Positions 25,555 through 34,624 of a DNA stretch of 64,000 nucleotides are shown one piece after another. Source of the DNA: Spirochaeta isovalerica. GTDB lineage: Bacteria; Spirochaetota; Spirochaetia; DSM-2461. The notes beneath the pieces are model-generated. The model did not search any database and was not told the origin of the DNA. It saw nothing but the letters and a program-made list of their open reading frames with translations. The translations under genes were made by a program, and so were the position numbers. Each line of letters begins with the position of its first letter. Position 1 is the stretch's first letter. Location: contig NZ_JACHGJ010000006.1 in assembly GCF_014207565.1 (NCBI RefSeq), positions 235,415 to 299,414 of the forward strand, in the 5' to 3' direction.

Positions 25555-28548
25555 CTAATAAGATTTGTAATCAATCCATATTTGAAAAAAGTCAATATAA
25601 CCTTCAGCGCCAGATTCTCTATCTCTTACAGATAAATACCAAACCTGATTTGGAGAATCACCATTCCAGTCGTGTAGATTATAAGTCGTTCCGACTATAT
25701 CATCAATTCCTCCTAGATAGTCATCAACATCAAATAACATACAATCATGCCAGTCGTTATCGTAATATGCGGTTATCCAGACATCTAAATCTCCAGGGAA
25801 AGTATGGCGTATTTCATAATAGACAGTAACATTTGTAACTTCTGAATTACTGGGAAATGAATTTGACATATCTATGCTACTACTCATTGTTGTGTAATCA
25901 AGTATTGGGTAATCGTTTTCACCTGAATTATTATAGTCAGTCACAGTCCCTGTTGAATAAACTGGAACTTCATATTCATATGACTCATTAATAATATCAG
26001 TATGTAATGCACAACGGACTAGTAATTTGATATTTTTTGTACCCTTTGAACTCCATGAATGGTAAGCATATCTTGATGTTGACCACTCAGAATATGTACC
26101 ATCACCCCAATTAAATCGATATTCTAGGGAATGTCCAAGGTTACTACTTATTGTTTTGTCAGCTATGAATGTACCTGTTTCACCAACTTCTAATTCATCA
26201 GGTCTTAATGAAATAAAAGGGGTACTAATAATTTCTGGTGGGGATAGAGTATTTCCATCTGCGAAATCCCAACCTCCCCAACCATATGAATTACCAGCCC
26301 TTACTTCATATTGGTAATATGTATTCGAGTCTAAATTACTATCTTGAACATGAGATGTGTTTTCAACTATATCAACCACATACTCTCCAGTTGATAAATT
26401 CCAACGTCTAATCCCATATCTTGTTGCATTAGTTGTACTATCCCAACTTATTTCAAGTGAAGACTGAGTCGCATTATCAATAACTAAATTTGATAACTCA
26501 CCGGGAATTGAGCCTGAAAAGCACACTGGTACCCCAATTTCAGTATTTGATTTTGAAAAATAGAAATTAGAAGCAATTCCTAATCTATTAATGTATACAT
26601 TTGAATAACTAGAATCTGTATAAATAGTTAATTGAAAAGAGCTATCTGAAGTAAAAACTAATTCAGGATATAATGAAGTAGAATCATCATCATAACTAAT
26701 TGTTCCTCTAAATGTATCAGATGAGTATCTCTCTGCAAGAATCAATTCGGTCGTGAAAAAATTATCGGAAAACCAATATTTGATATCAGGTTCATTGTAA
26801 ATAGAATCCGTGTATGAATATGAAGTAGTATTAAACTCACCATCTGCTATTTCATTAATATCCATTGCTATAGCAGGTTGATCACCAATTGCAGAACAAT
26901 ACCATGTCCCTGGTAAAAGACTCATATTATATTCATTATCAGATGTTGTCGAAATTTCTGTTTGATTAGAATACCATGTTCTCCATCTTGGCGCATATGC
27001 AAATACACGGTAATAATAATACTCATTTTGATTTATATCATCATCAATAAAGAATAAGTCATCCGAATCTGTTTCTCCAATATCCTCATAATTAGAATCG
27101 TTCATTTTTCTTTGTATAAAAAACTTTGTTATTGGAAAAAAAGGATGAGTATTTTTATCCCAATTTAGTTGAATAAAGTTGCTATAATTATCGTATGAAG
27201 CTGTTAGATTTGTGGCTCCTCCAGGAGCAGGAAATATTGGGTAATATATCATATCATCCCATGTATAGTGCAGATTAAAAAAAGACTTGTTTGCTATTTC
27301 AACCTCGTATCCTATTGTTAAATCAGTTGAAAAATCGATATCTAGTCTTTTATCTTGATATGGCGCTGAATACATATCTCCATATGTAATTCCTATACCT
27401 CCAATTACAGATATGTATGGGCCTGTAGCAGATAACGCTTTAAGTTTAATTTTTGCTCCAATGCCAATACTTCCATCTACAGCAAAAGTTGTATCAGTAA
27501 AATCGAAATTCTGCGTAGCAATAAAGTGGCTATTACTATCAGCTTCAAAATTTCCAACATTACTTTCTTTATTATATGTATATGTTCCTCCAACAAGTAT
27601 TTCTGCTGATTGATTGATTTCTGCAGTTGCATCCAATTTTAACCCGCCTGATAAATTCGCTTGTGGCATTATTACTAATTTTAAAATAACACCGCCAGCT
27701 ACTACATCTAATGGGACATACATTGGTAGTAAGTTTAATGTTGCTGCTGCAGAGACGTCTACAGATGAAATTATATTCAAATCAAATTCTTCATTCCCAG
27801 ATATCCTATATTGCATTCTTGATCTACTTTCATTTGATGATATATCCAATAATAAAGATAAATTATTATATGAAACAAAGCCTTTTATTAGAAAAGCAGC
27901 TTTTCCACCAACAGATAATTTAAAATCGTTATTAGGTAATATTCCTTCAAGCACAGATAAATCCAAAAGATCTACACCAGCACTTGGAAAATATCCATCA
28001 ATAAACTCATATACAGAAGTTGGTATATCTTCATAATTGTATGAGTTTGAATCATTCAAATCATAACATTTACCATCCAAATACAGGAAATTTAACTCAA
28101 TATTTTGATTTTCAATGGTAAATGATCCTCCAAATTCTCGAAACAAGGAAAATAATTCATTTACAATAAAACCTTTAAATTTTCCAATATATGAACCTGA
28201 GACTCTAGCTGAAGATGAACTCGATATGTTTTCAATTTCTGTAATGTCTAGTGCAAAGCCTTCAGGATATTCGGTTGTAGGTGGCATTACAACAATATTC
28301 CCAACTTGAATATTTGAAAATTGAGTATTTGGATTTATTAAAGTTAATTCCAAAAAATCATCGTCTTTTGTAATTGTGAAATCCTCTGAAGATATTTCAT
28401 CAATAACTGTTACATTATTTTGAAGTTCTACTCTCTCTAGAAAAGGAGTCATATCTCCTTTTGAGAAATCGCCTGAACCTGTCACTGGATTCTTACAAGA
28501 GACTAGAAGTAAAATGAACAGTACAAGTATGTAAATTAACTTTTTCAT
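25555..28548 (-). CDS. Large lipoprotein with FN3-like, PKD-like and P-domain modules
   Basis: 997 residues. Signal peptide with lipobox LLVSC (Cys18), so exported and lipidated. Residues about 20-430 are low-complexity beta-rich (several repeats of Asp, Asn, Ser). Fibronectin-III-like segments occur at about 435-530 (with WDKNTHPFFPITKFFIQRK) and 690-770 (SSLEISWDSTTNATRYGIRRW). A PKD-like unit with FNWGDG lies near 820. The last 110 residues resemble a proprotein-convertase P-domain: paired strands ending with HDWNGDSPNQVWYLSV and GYIDFFQIWI. The protein is probably a surface adhesin or substrate-binding protein; no protease domain precedes the P-domain. It is 9 bases downstream of the small lipoprotein gene. 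Confidence 0.65.
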   Translation of the reverse strand: MKKLIYILVLFILLLVSCKNPVTGSGDFSKGDMTPFLERVELQNNVTVIDEISSEDFTITKDDDFLELTLINPNTQFSNIQVGNIVVMPPTTEYPEGFALDITEIENISSSSSARVSGSYIGKFKGFIVNELFSLFREFGGSFTIENQNIELNFLYLDGKCYDLNDSNSYNYEDIPTSVYEFIDGYFPSAGVDLLDLSVLEGILPNNDFKLSVGGKAAFLIKGFVSYNNLSLLLDISSNESRSRMQYRISGNEEFDLNIISSVDVSAAATLNLLPMYVPLDVVAGGVILKLVIMPQANLSGGLKLDATAEINQSAEILVGGTYTYNKESNVGNFEADSNSHFIATQNFDFTDTTFAVDGSIGIGAKIKLKALSATGPYISVIGGIGITYGDMYSAPYQDKRLDIDFSTDLTIGYEVEIANKSFFNLHYTWDDMIYYPIFPAPGGATNLTASYDNYSNFIQLNWDKNTHPFFPITKFFIQRKMNDSNYEDIGETDSDDLFFIDDDINQNEYYYYRVFAYAPRWRTWYSNQTEISTTSDNEYNMSLLPGTWYCSAIGDQPAIAMDINEIADGEFNTTSYSYTDSIYNEPDIKYWFSDNFFTTELILAERYSSDTFRGTISYDDDSTSLYPELVFTSDSSFQLTIYTDSSYSNVYINRLGIASNFYFSKSNTEIGVPVCFSGSIPGELSNLVIDNATQSSLEISWDSTTNATRYGIRRWNLSTGEYVVDIVENTSHVQDSNLDSNTYYQYEVRAGNSYGWGGWDFADGNTLSPPEIISTPFISLRPDELEVGETGTFIADKTISSNLGHSLEYRFNWGDGTYSEWSTSRYAYHSWSSKGTKNIKLLVRCALHTDIINESYEYEVPVYSTGTVTDYNNSGENDYPILDYTTMSSSIDMSNSFPSNSEVTNVTVYYEIRHTFPGDLDVWITAYYDNDWHDCMLFDVDDYLGGIDDIVGTTYNLHDWNGDSPNQVWYLSVRDRESGAEGYIDFFQIWIDYKSY

Positions 28549-28557
28549 ATTCTTTCC

Positions 28558-28884
28558 TTAATCTTTAATATTAAATTTATAAATATCGAAACTGGTAAGA
28601 TCTACATCTTTATAAGTTGCATCTTCAGAAGCATTAAAAATCATCCAAAAATCATATATTTCTTTATCTAAGATAATCGTTGTTGATTCATTAATGTCCA
28701 GATCAGAATCAAGTTCCTCCAATCCCCAATCAGATGCTGTTGCTTTTTTTATTTTGATTGAATTACAGACATCAGAAGATTCATTTTGAATAGTGAGTAC
28801 GACTTCTTTGTTTTGACATGAAGATAGTAATAGTATGAGTAGGATTGAAAAGAGGAAGACTGCAGTATAAAGACGAAATCTCAT
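28558..28884 (-). CDS. Small putative lipoprotein
   Basis: 108 residues. Basic start, hydrophobic signal, lipobox LLSSC (Cys23). The mature 86 residues have the mixed acidic composition of a short beta-sandwich, similar in layout to the lipoprotein at 7997-8389 (LTIQNESSD-like strand at the mature N-terminus). It is 9 bases upstream of the large lipoprotein gene in the same direction, so the two are likely one operon. No family assigned. Confidence 0.6.
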   Translation of the reverse strand: MRFRLYTAVFLFSILLILLLSSCQNKEVVLTIQNESSDVCNSIKIKKATASDWGLEELDSDLDINESTTIILDKEIYDFWMIFNASEDATYKDVDLTSFDIYKFNIKD

Positions 28885-29329
28885 ACTACGACTCCTAAAA
28901 GAATAGTTTTATGTAATTTGTACAAACAATAAATCGGTTGCACTAAATGAAATCAAATATCAATTCTGAAAAAGGGAAATGGCAGGTAAGCATAGGCTGT
29001 GGTGTATATAAAACGGGTCATCTCTTAAGATCTTGGGCATTAGGATATTCTTAACATTCATTGTTATACAGTTTGAATAACTTTGCAATAGGAAAAATTC
29101 CTATATAAGAATACATATGTAGTAATCATTCTCTGTGCATATAACATCACATTCTGTCTACAACTCATCAGGTTTTTCCTTAACAGAAACGATTTAGAAA
29201 AAGATGAGAAAAGGCAAACTCAAAAAGAGAAAATTGTTTAGAAAAATGATAGACCTCATACAAGAGAAAGCCATCGTCAAATTTGAACCATCATGTTAAA
29301 CTGCTGCATATTTGTCACGGAGATATTCT
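28885..29329. other. Intergenic region, nothing recognised
   Basis: About 445 bases of AT-rich sequence containing the 5' regions of the two divergent transcription units. I see no gene or RNA gene. A ribosome binding site (CGGAG, 29318-29322) precedes the secreted protein start at 29330. Confidence 0.4.
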
Positions 29330-30301
29330 ATGAAAAAACTGTTGGTACTCATTTTGTTCATTCTCGGTTTTTCAATATATGCAAATGATACAGCTGTTGA
29401 AGGAGCGGGTGGGGCTTTACATATAACAACGACTGATCCTGGGATAAGTATTGAGAATGAAATCATCACTATCATGCTATATCCCAGATATTACCATATC
29501 TCAGTTAGATATGATTTTCTCAATCATGGAGACCGTAAAGTTCTTGAGACCGGGTTTCCTGAATATAAATATGGGACCGGAACGACGACCAAGATCAGAG
29601 ATTTCTCTATGATTTACGACAATGGAGAGATCATTCCTGCTGAATATATTCCATCAAGTCAAAAAATAAAATATATGACTGTACTTGGTTGGTATAAGAA
29701 AAACATCGAGTTCGAAGAAAAAATAATTACGACAGTTCAACTCGAATATGAAGCCGATTATGGAATCTATGGTTTTTTTGAATCTGTAGAATATCTAGTG
29801 GGAACAGGTCGTACATGGGCTGATCCAATCAAATCTCTCACAGTTCGAGTCATCAATAATTCTGGTAAATGGATACGTGATCTCGATATTGAAAAAGTGC
29901 CTTATGATTATCTGTATATTTCAAACGGCATTTATGAGGTCACTCTAAAGGATTATGAACCTGAATTGGAAGACTTGATCAATCTGACATTATCAAATAC
30001 CCCCTTATATGAGTTTGGGATAGGAGGGTATTGGGGATATCCCAATGACTACTTCTCACTAAAGGATGAAAAAGTCTCTGACAAAAGCTTAAGATTTCGA
30101 GATCGGAATCAGTTACGGATTATGAGGAATGCTATCTTTGCTTTCCGGGGATATACGTTTAAGTCTCAATATTTACAAGATTTTTTCGAGAAATCTGATT
30201 GGTATCAGCCAAATCCTGAATTTTCTGAGACAGTCTTTACGGATCAGGAGAAATACAACATCAATTTTATCCGGGATTATGAGTCTGAGTTGAGTAGATG
30301 A
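29330..30301 (+). CDS. Secreted protein with DUF4424-like region and YARHG-like C-terminus
   Basis: 323 residues from ATG 29330; the frame opens at 29312 but the product from 29330 starts Lys-Lys with a signal peptide and has a GGAG 7 bases upstream. The first 200 residues form a beta-rich region resembling DUF4424. The C-terminal 60 residues match the YARHG domain pattern: LRIMRNAIFAFRGY, then FEKSDWYQPNPEF, then EKYNINFIRDYE; the family's A-R-H-G is A-F-R-G here. YARHG domains occur in extracytoplasmic proteins of unknown role. Coupled by 4 bases to the next gene. Confidence 0.65.
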   Translation: MKKLLVLILFILGFSIYANDTAVEGAGGALHITTTDPGISIENEIITIMLYPRYYHISVRYDFLNHGDRKVLETGFPEYKYGTGTTTKIRDFSMIYDNGEIIPAEYIPSSQKIKYMTVLGWYKKNIEFEEKIITTVQLEYEADYGIYGFFESVEYLVGTGRTWADPIKSLTVRVINNSGKWIRDLDIEKVPYDYLYISNGIYEVTLKDYEPELEDLINLTLSNTPLYEFGIGGYWGYPNDYFSLKDEKVSDKSLRFRDRNQLRIMRNAIFAFRGYTFKSQYLQDFFEKSDWYQPNPEFSETVFTDQEKYNINFIRDYESELSR

Positions 30302-31215
30302 CTAGAACTCTCTATATACTGATTGCAATTCTTATTTTAAATAATCTTCTTTTCTCTAACGATTTGCAGAAAGGGAATAAAATCCTCTCCAATGCATCAA
30401 CAGAAATCCCAATCTTTCTTTTCGTTCATGAAAGAACGGCATTTCTTCATGAAATGGATGATTTATTTATTCGTCGTGTCTACTACAATACTTTGAAAGA
30501 GGATAGTCTAGGCTATTCTCATCTGTTGATTGATGAGAAGGATTATATCCTCATTCCTGGATATTATGATTTCGAAATTTCATCGCTTGAAGAAATTGAA
30601 TTAAATGCAACATATGAAGATTATGTACAACCCAGCATAAGTCTTTTAGGAATCCAAAATCAGGATAATCCTTATTATGAGTATGGGATCTCTGAAATTC
30701 AGGCCAGCTCATACCTTACAGAAACATTGAGAAATGGTGTTGTTGATTACTCTGAAGATCATCTTCTTGACCTATATATTCAAGGTGAAGGTCGAGAACA
30801 ATTCAGGTTTTGGAATAGAGCATCTATTCCTTGGGTGGAAGGCAAGTCTGATGATGGAAAAGGAGAGAAAATCTCCCTATCTCTAAACAAAAAGCAAGAT
30901 TATTTAGTCATTTTGAATGGTTATATCGATTTGTATAAGAGACATCTGTTCAAGTACAATAACAGATTAAAGAGAATCAGGTTATCATCTTCCAATTTTA
31001 GATCGTTTGAATATGAGTTAAATGATACTGTTGAATTTACAACAATATTTTTTCCAAATCCGACTAATAATGTTGAGATTGAAATATTGGATGTCTATCC
31101 TGGTGAAAAGTGGAATGATACATGTATCTCATACCTGGGTGCTGGATTAAGATATGAAGAAGATGCCCCGTTTTTAGTAAGAGAAGTGGAGAGGTTTAGG
31201 AGTCTGACCCAATGA
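30298..31215 (+). CDS. Secreted hypothetical protein paired with the YARHG protein
   Basis: 305 residues. Signal peptide at 1-20 (LYILIAILILNNLLFS). The start overlaps the end of the preceding gene by 4 bases (ATGA). The mature protein is acidic with alternating strands and no motif I recognise. Co-translation suggests the pair acts together, perhaps as a periplasmic complex. Confidence 0.6.
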   Translation: MTRTLYILIAILILNNLLFSNDLQKGNKILSNASTEIPIFLFVHERTAFLHEMDDLFIRRVYYNTLKEDSLGYSHLLIDEKDYILIPGYYDFEISSLEEIELNATYEDYVQPSISLLGIQNQDNPYYEYGISEIQASSYLTETLRNGVVDYSEDHLLDLYIQGEGREQFRFWNRASIPWVEGKSDDGKGEKISLSLNKKQDYLVILNGYIDLYKRHLFKYNNRLKRIRLSSSNFRSFEYELNDTVEFTTIFFPNPTNNVEIEILDVYPGEKWNDTCISYLGAGLRYEEDAPFLVREVERFRSLTQ

Positions 31216-31312
31216 CTTGTATATATCATCTGTGTAAAGTCCGCTTCAGTTTGGGAATGGAGACTCTTAATATAATGCTGTTTGCAACTGTGAATAATGT
31301 GGAGATGATCTT

Positions 31313-31720
31313 TTGACTAAAGCTAAGTAAAGGGAAGGTCTAATCCTCCTGATCATCGGTCTTGTTATACAACTGTTACTGTTTGCATTCGAGTATAGGA
31401 AAATTCAATCTTTTCAGTGGGAGAAGCAGTACGCATCGATTTCATCAATTGAGACTGATACCTATCTGGCAAATACTAAAACAGGGACTGTTGAAAGAAA
31501 TCGATATAATTTGAGAGTTACCTATTCTTTCAATAGTAAGACTTATACAGCAGAACTTATCACTGGACACCTAAAAGATAGGCATTCAGTCCAAATCCGT
31601 TTCAATCCTGATAAACCAGAAATCGTTATTTTGGAACCGAAATGGTTTTATGCTCCAATATGTATAATCATATCTCTCATTTGCATCGTCAGTGGTTTAT
31701 TTGAACTCTTCAAGAAGTGA
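31313..31720 (+). pseudogene. DUF3592-like membrane protein with premature stop
   Basis: A TTG start at 31313 with ribosome binding site GGAG 8 bases upstream is followed by four codons and an in-frame TAA at 31328, after which the frame is open to 31720 and encodes a DUF3592-like protein: one N-terminal hydrophobic helix, the short ectodomain with RVTYSFNSKTYTAE, the PEIVILEPKWF loop and a C-terminal helix. Without this stop the gene would be about 135 codons long. An internal start would be required to make the C-terminal part, and only the ATG-less 31331-31510 region precedes the first internal start. Most likely a recent nonsense mutation (Lys AAA to TAA) or a sequencing error. Confidence 0.55.
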
Positions 31721-31824
31721 GGCTTTATGAAAATGCTACAAAGAAAAGTGTATTTATGTCTTCTGGAACATAATCCATTGTCATTTCATATTTATAATTC
31801 TCTTTATCGTATTCTTTCATATCA

Positions 31825-32796
31825 TTAATCATCATCCTCTACATTAAACAACCTGATAACCACAGGGTTATGGTCTGAATAAAGCTGACTGAACTTGTCG
31901 TGATATATATAAGGATTACCTATATAAGGTTCAGGTTCATCCCAGAGAGCTTCCATTTCACTGACAAGGTTAATGACCTCAAACCTATATTCAAGATCAA
32001 TCTCTCCCGAGCTCTCAGTGACATTGTACATGAAATGGTCATAGGGTTTACCAATACCATTCTCATCAAGTTTTGTTGTAGTAGTCATGCAGTCAAGATT
32101 CAGTGATACATACCCTTCTGGAGTTACTGATTCAACTTCCTCTCTCGTATAAAGATTCATGTCGCCGACTATGAAGATGTCTTTCTCTTTTTCAGAGTTT
32201 AAAACAACCCATTCCTCAATTGTATGCAATTCACCCGCACGCCTCTCTCTTTCCTTTCTGGAATCACCCGGTTGAAGATGAACAGAGATTAGTGAAAAAT
32301 CAAAACCTTCACTTGTTCGGAATGGGAAGGCATAAGGAACTCTTTCAAAGTTAGGGTGGTTACTACGATCATCTGCAAGGAATCCAGATGGGAGATCATT
32401 AGCAATTTCAACTACCTCAGGTTTATAGAAAGCAACCCACCACTCAGTAGATGATGTCTTCTTATGAATTACATCTATAGTTCCAGTATCCTCTTCAGAT
32501 ATAACATAGGAGAATCCATTCTCAGTCATAAGAAAAAAGAAAATCTGAGCATCCTCATCTCCTGTATATTCTTCACCGTCAGGATATACGCCGTAATAGG
32601 GAGCGGATACTAGTTCTTGAATAATTACAATGTCATAATCTTTAAGTATTGAGACGAGATCTGCATAACGCTTTGATTTATAATGACCTAGCCATTTTAT
32701 ATTGAAAGAGCATAATGTGATTGTATCCGGACTTTCATTAGAATATAGGAAGAATACATTGGCTAATATGAGTACAAGTAATAGCTTCTTTTTCAT
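31825..32796 (-). CDS. Secreted endonuclease/exonuclease/phosphatase (EEP) family protein
   Basis: 323 residues. Signal peptide at 1-19 (LLLVLILANVFFLYS). EEP core motifs: SFNIKWLG near 29-36, QELVS near 60-64, ISVHLQPGDSRKERERRAGE near 173-192, GDMNL near 211-215, YSDHNPVVI near 307-315. These are the metal-dependent phosphoesterase residues of the DNase I/sphingomyelinase/inositol phosphatase fold. It probably acts outside the cytoplasm on nucleic acid or phospho-esters. It lies 13 bases after the broken gene at 32809-33065 on the same strand and may have been co-transcribed with it. Confidence 0.7.
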   Translation of the reverse strand: MKKKLLLVLILANVFFLYSNESPDTITLCSFNIKWLGHYKSKRYADLVSILKDYDIVIIQELVSAPYYGVYPDGEEYTGDEDAQIFFFLMTENGFSYVISEEDTGTIDVIHKKTSSTEWWVAFYKPEVVEIANDLPSGFLADDRSNHPNFERVPYAFPFRTSEGFDFSLISVHLQPGDSRKERERRAGELHTIEEWVVLNSEKEKDIFIVGDMNLYTREEVESVTPEGYVSLNLDCMTTTTKLDENGIGKPYDHFMYNVTESSGEIDLEYRFEVINLVSEMEALWDEPEPYIGNPYIYHDKFSQLYSDHNPVVIRLFNVEDDD

Positions 32797-32808
32797 AAGT
32801 AAGTCCTA

Positions 32809-33065
32809 TCAATCCAGAACGACATCGACTAATTTAGGATACTTCATCTTTGCAATTGATATGGTATCCCAGTATATCGACTCCCCTGACTGAAGTACAT
32901 TGTCTTGATTGAGACTTTACCATCATCAACGGTTAAAGCCCAGAGCCCTGCTCCATCTTGATCAGTCATGCTCACATAAGCTCCGATAACATATACTTTA
33001 TCGCTCTCTACGTATCCAAAATAATCCGGTTCCCATGCGTGTTCCGAGAAAGTCTCACCTGTTAA
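32809..33065 (-). pseudogene. C-terminal remnant of a secreted protein, cut by the IS3 element
   Basis: The minus strand encodes a protein-like C-terminus (LTGETFSEHAWEPDYFGYVESDK, then SGESIYWDTISIAKMKYPK) but in two frames, joined by an indel near 32880. The upstream end stops exactly at the left end of the IS3 element at 33066, so the 5' part has been lost or moved. On the other side of the IS a purine-rich AAGGAG (minus strand) may be the old ribosome binding site. Product unknown. Confidence 0.45.
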
Positions 33066-33149
33066 TAAACCACCCCGTGAATCCCGGAGACAGCTTTATT
33101 TGAGTCCGGCACTTACAGCCAGACTTTCTTCCTGTTCATAATACATCAT

Positions 33150-34000
33150 TTAAAATTTTTTGGGAGATAAATATCCCAGAGGTTCCATAATCCTGCGATT
33201 ATTAAACCAGTTCACCCAGTCGAGTGTTGCTACTTCCACCTGTTCAATGGACCGCCAGGGACCATCTTTATGAATAACTTCTGCCTTGTAAAGACCATTT
33301 ATCGTTTCAGCCATGGCATTGTCATAGGAATCGCCTTTACTCCCAACTGATGGATCAATCCCAGCTTCAATAAGCCGTTCAGTATATGAAATAGCCAGAT
33401 ACTGAGATCCACGATCACTGTGATGAATTAGCCTTTCCGTTATCTTTCTTGCCCACAATGCCTGATTGAGGGCATCAAGTGTAAAATCTGTTTTCATAGA
33501 CATAGACGCTCTCCAGCCGACAATCATCCGCGAAAAGACAACGATAATAAAAGCTACATAGACAAAACCCCTCCAGGTCGATACGTAGGTGAAGTCGGCA
33601 ACCCACAGCTCGTTTGGTCTGGAAGCAGTAAAATCCCGGTTCACAAGATCATCAGGACGGTTATCTTTAGCTGGAATCGTTGTTCTGACTTTCTTGCCGC
33701 GAATAACACCACACAGCCCCATAGAGCGCATCAGACGCTCTACTGTGCATCTTGCGACAGGAGTCTTTTCTTTATTCATGGCCTGCCAGACTTTCTTGGC
33801 TCCATAAACACATCTGTTTTCAAACCATACCCGATGGATCTCATTTTCCAGAATATTATCGCATTGTACTCTCGGTGGCTCCCGGTCAGGATCTAATTGA
33901 CGAGATTTCATTGCGTAGTAGGTAGAGGAGCTATCTGAATATTCTTGCAGAGAGGCTCGACTCCATGATCTTCCCTGTTCTCATCAATGAAACCGATCAT
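33150..34000 (-). pseudogene. IS3 transposase orfB, frameshifted
   Basis: OrfB starts at ATG 34000, overlapping the orfA stop (TAATG). The N-terminal reading (MIGFIDENREDHGVEPLCKNIQIAP) runs off-frame: a one-base deletion near 33930 shifts it, and the frame then continues from ATG 33911 (MKSRQ). The DDE catalytic core is intact in this second part: ADFTY, HHSDRGSQY and AMAETINGLY. The full-length protein cannot be made, although an internal start at 33911 could give a 253-residue product lacking the N-terminal region. Confidence 0.65.
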
Positions 34001-34320
34001 TATTTCTTTCGGCGGTCGAGCTCCGCCTGGGTGAAATATGCTGATGCCTTTCGCAGGATTTCATTGGCTTCGCGCAACTCTCGATTTTCCCGTTCAAGTT
34101 CTTTGATTCGAACACGGTCATCGCTGGACAAACCATCTTTCAATCCCTGATCGATTTCTGACTGTTTAACCCATTTCCTTAAGGACTCTGGAGTGCAACC
34201 TGTATTTGACACGATAGACATTATTGCTGTCCACCGAGATTCATAATCTTTTTCATGGTCAAAGACCATTCTCACTGAACGCTCTTTAACTTCTTGAGCA
34301 TACCTGATTCGTTTTCCCAT
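34000..34320 (-). CDS. IS3-family transposase orfA
   Basis: 106 residues, HTH_Tnp_1 pattern at the start (YAQEVKERSVRMVFDHEKDYESRWTAIMSIVSNTG), then the leucine-zipper-like coiled coil (KELERENRELREANEILRKASAYF). Coupled to orfB by the TAATG overlap. Reads intact. Confidence 0.75.
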   Translation of the reverse strand: MGKRIRYAQEVKERSVRMVFDHEKDYESRWTAIMSIVSNTGCTPESLRKWVKQSEIDQGLKDGLSSDDRVRIKELERENRELREANEILRKASAYFTQAELDRRKK

Positions 34321-34448
34321 AACACAGCCCTCTCATATCATTGTGTCTCCGGAAAACCCGGGGTGGTTCATAGAGACTCCTTATATATGTTTTGAATAGG
34401 TGTACCGAAAAGATATCTTCATTATAGAACGTTCAGATATTTTAACAG

Positions 34449-34505
34449 ACTTTTCGGGACTCTTTATTCAATTTCTCATATCTAATTAGTGGAGTCCTGA
34501 AAAGT
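34449..34505. repeat. Inverted repeat, 14-bp arms
   Basis: ACTTTTCGGGACTC (34449-34462) and GAGTCCTGAAAAGT (34492-34505) are inverted copies with 13 of 14 bases pairing, 29 bases apart. No U tract follows. Could be the end of a degraded mobile element or a transcript-end structure. Confidence 0.4.
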
Positions 34506-34624
34506 GTACTTTCTTGAACTTGACTATCAAGAATCTAATTAACAGCTGAAATGGAGAAAAAAACTATTCAGTTTCAGAATAAACGGTATAATTATAAAAT
34601 GAAAAAATCAGATAGGAGTTTCAT

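Larger units (their letters stand above)
33066..34370 (-). mobile_element. IS3-family insertion sequence (about 1.3 kb)
   Basis: The ends carry inverted repeats: left TAAACCACCCCG (33066 on) and right, read on the minus strand, TGAACCACCCCG (34370 inward). Both continue with CCGGAGACA-type similarity. Two ORFs encode a DDE transposase in the IS3 layout (orfA then orfB). No perfect target duplication is visible (flanks TAA and TAG). It interrupts the broken gene at 32809-33065. Confidence 0.75.

Noticed and set aside
29330..30301. Phage or toxin gene
   Set aside because: A signal peptide and DUF4424/YARHG-like layout fit an extracytoplasmic protein; no toxin motif is seen.
33589..33807. Plus-strand ORF inside the IS3 transposase
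   Set aside because: It lies within the transposase coding region on the other strand and has no supporting signals.
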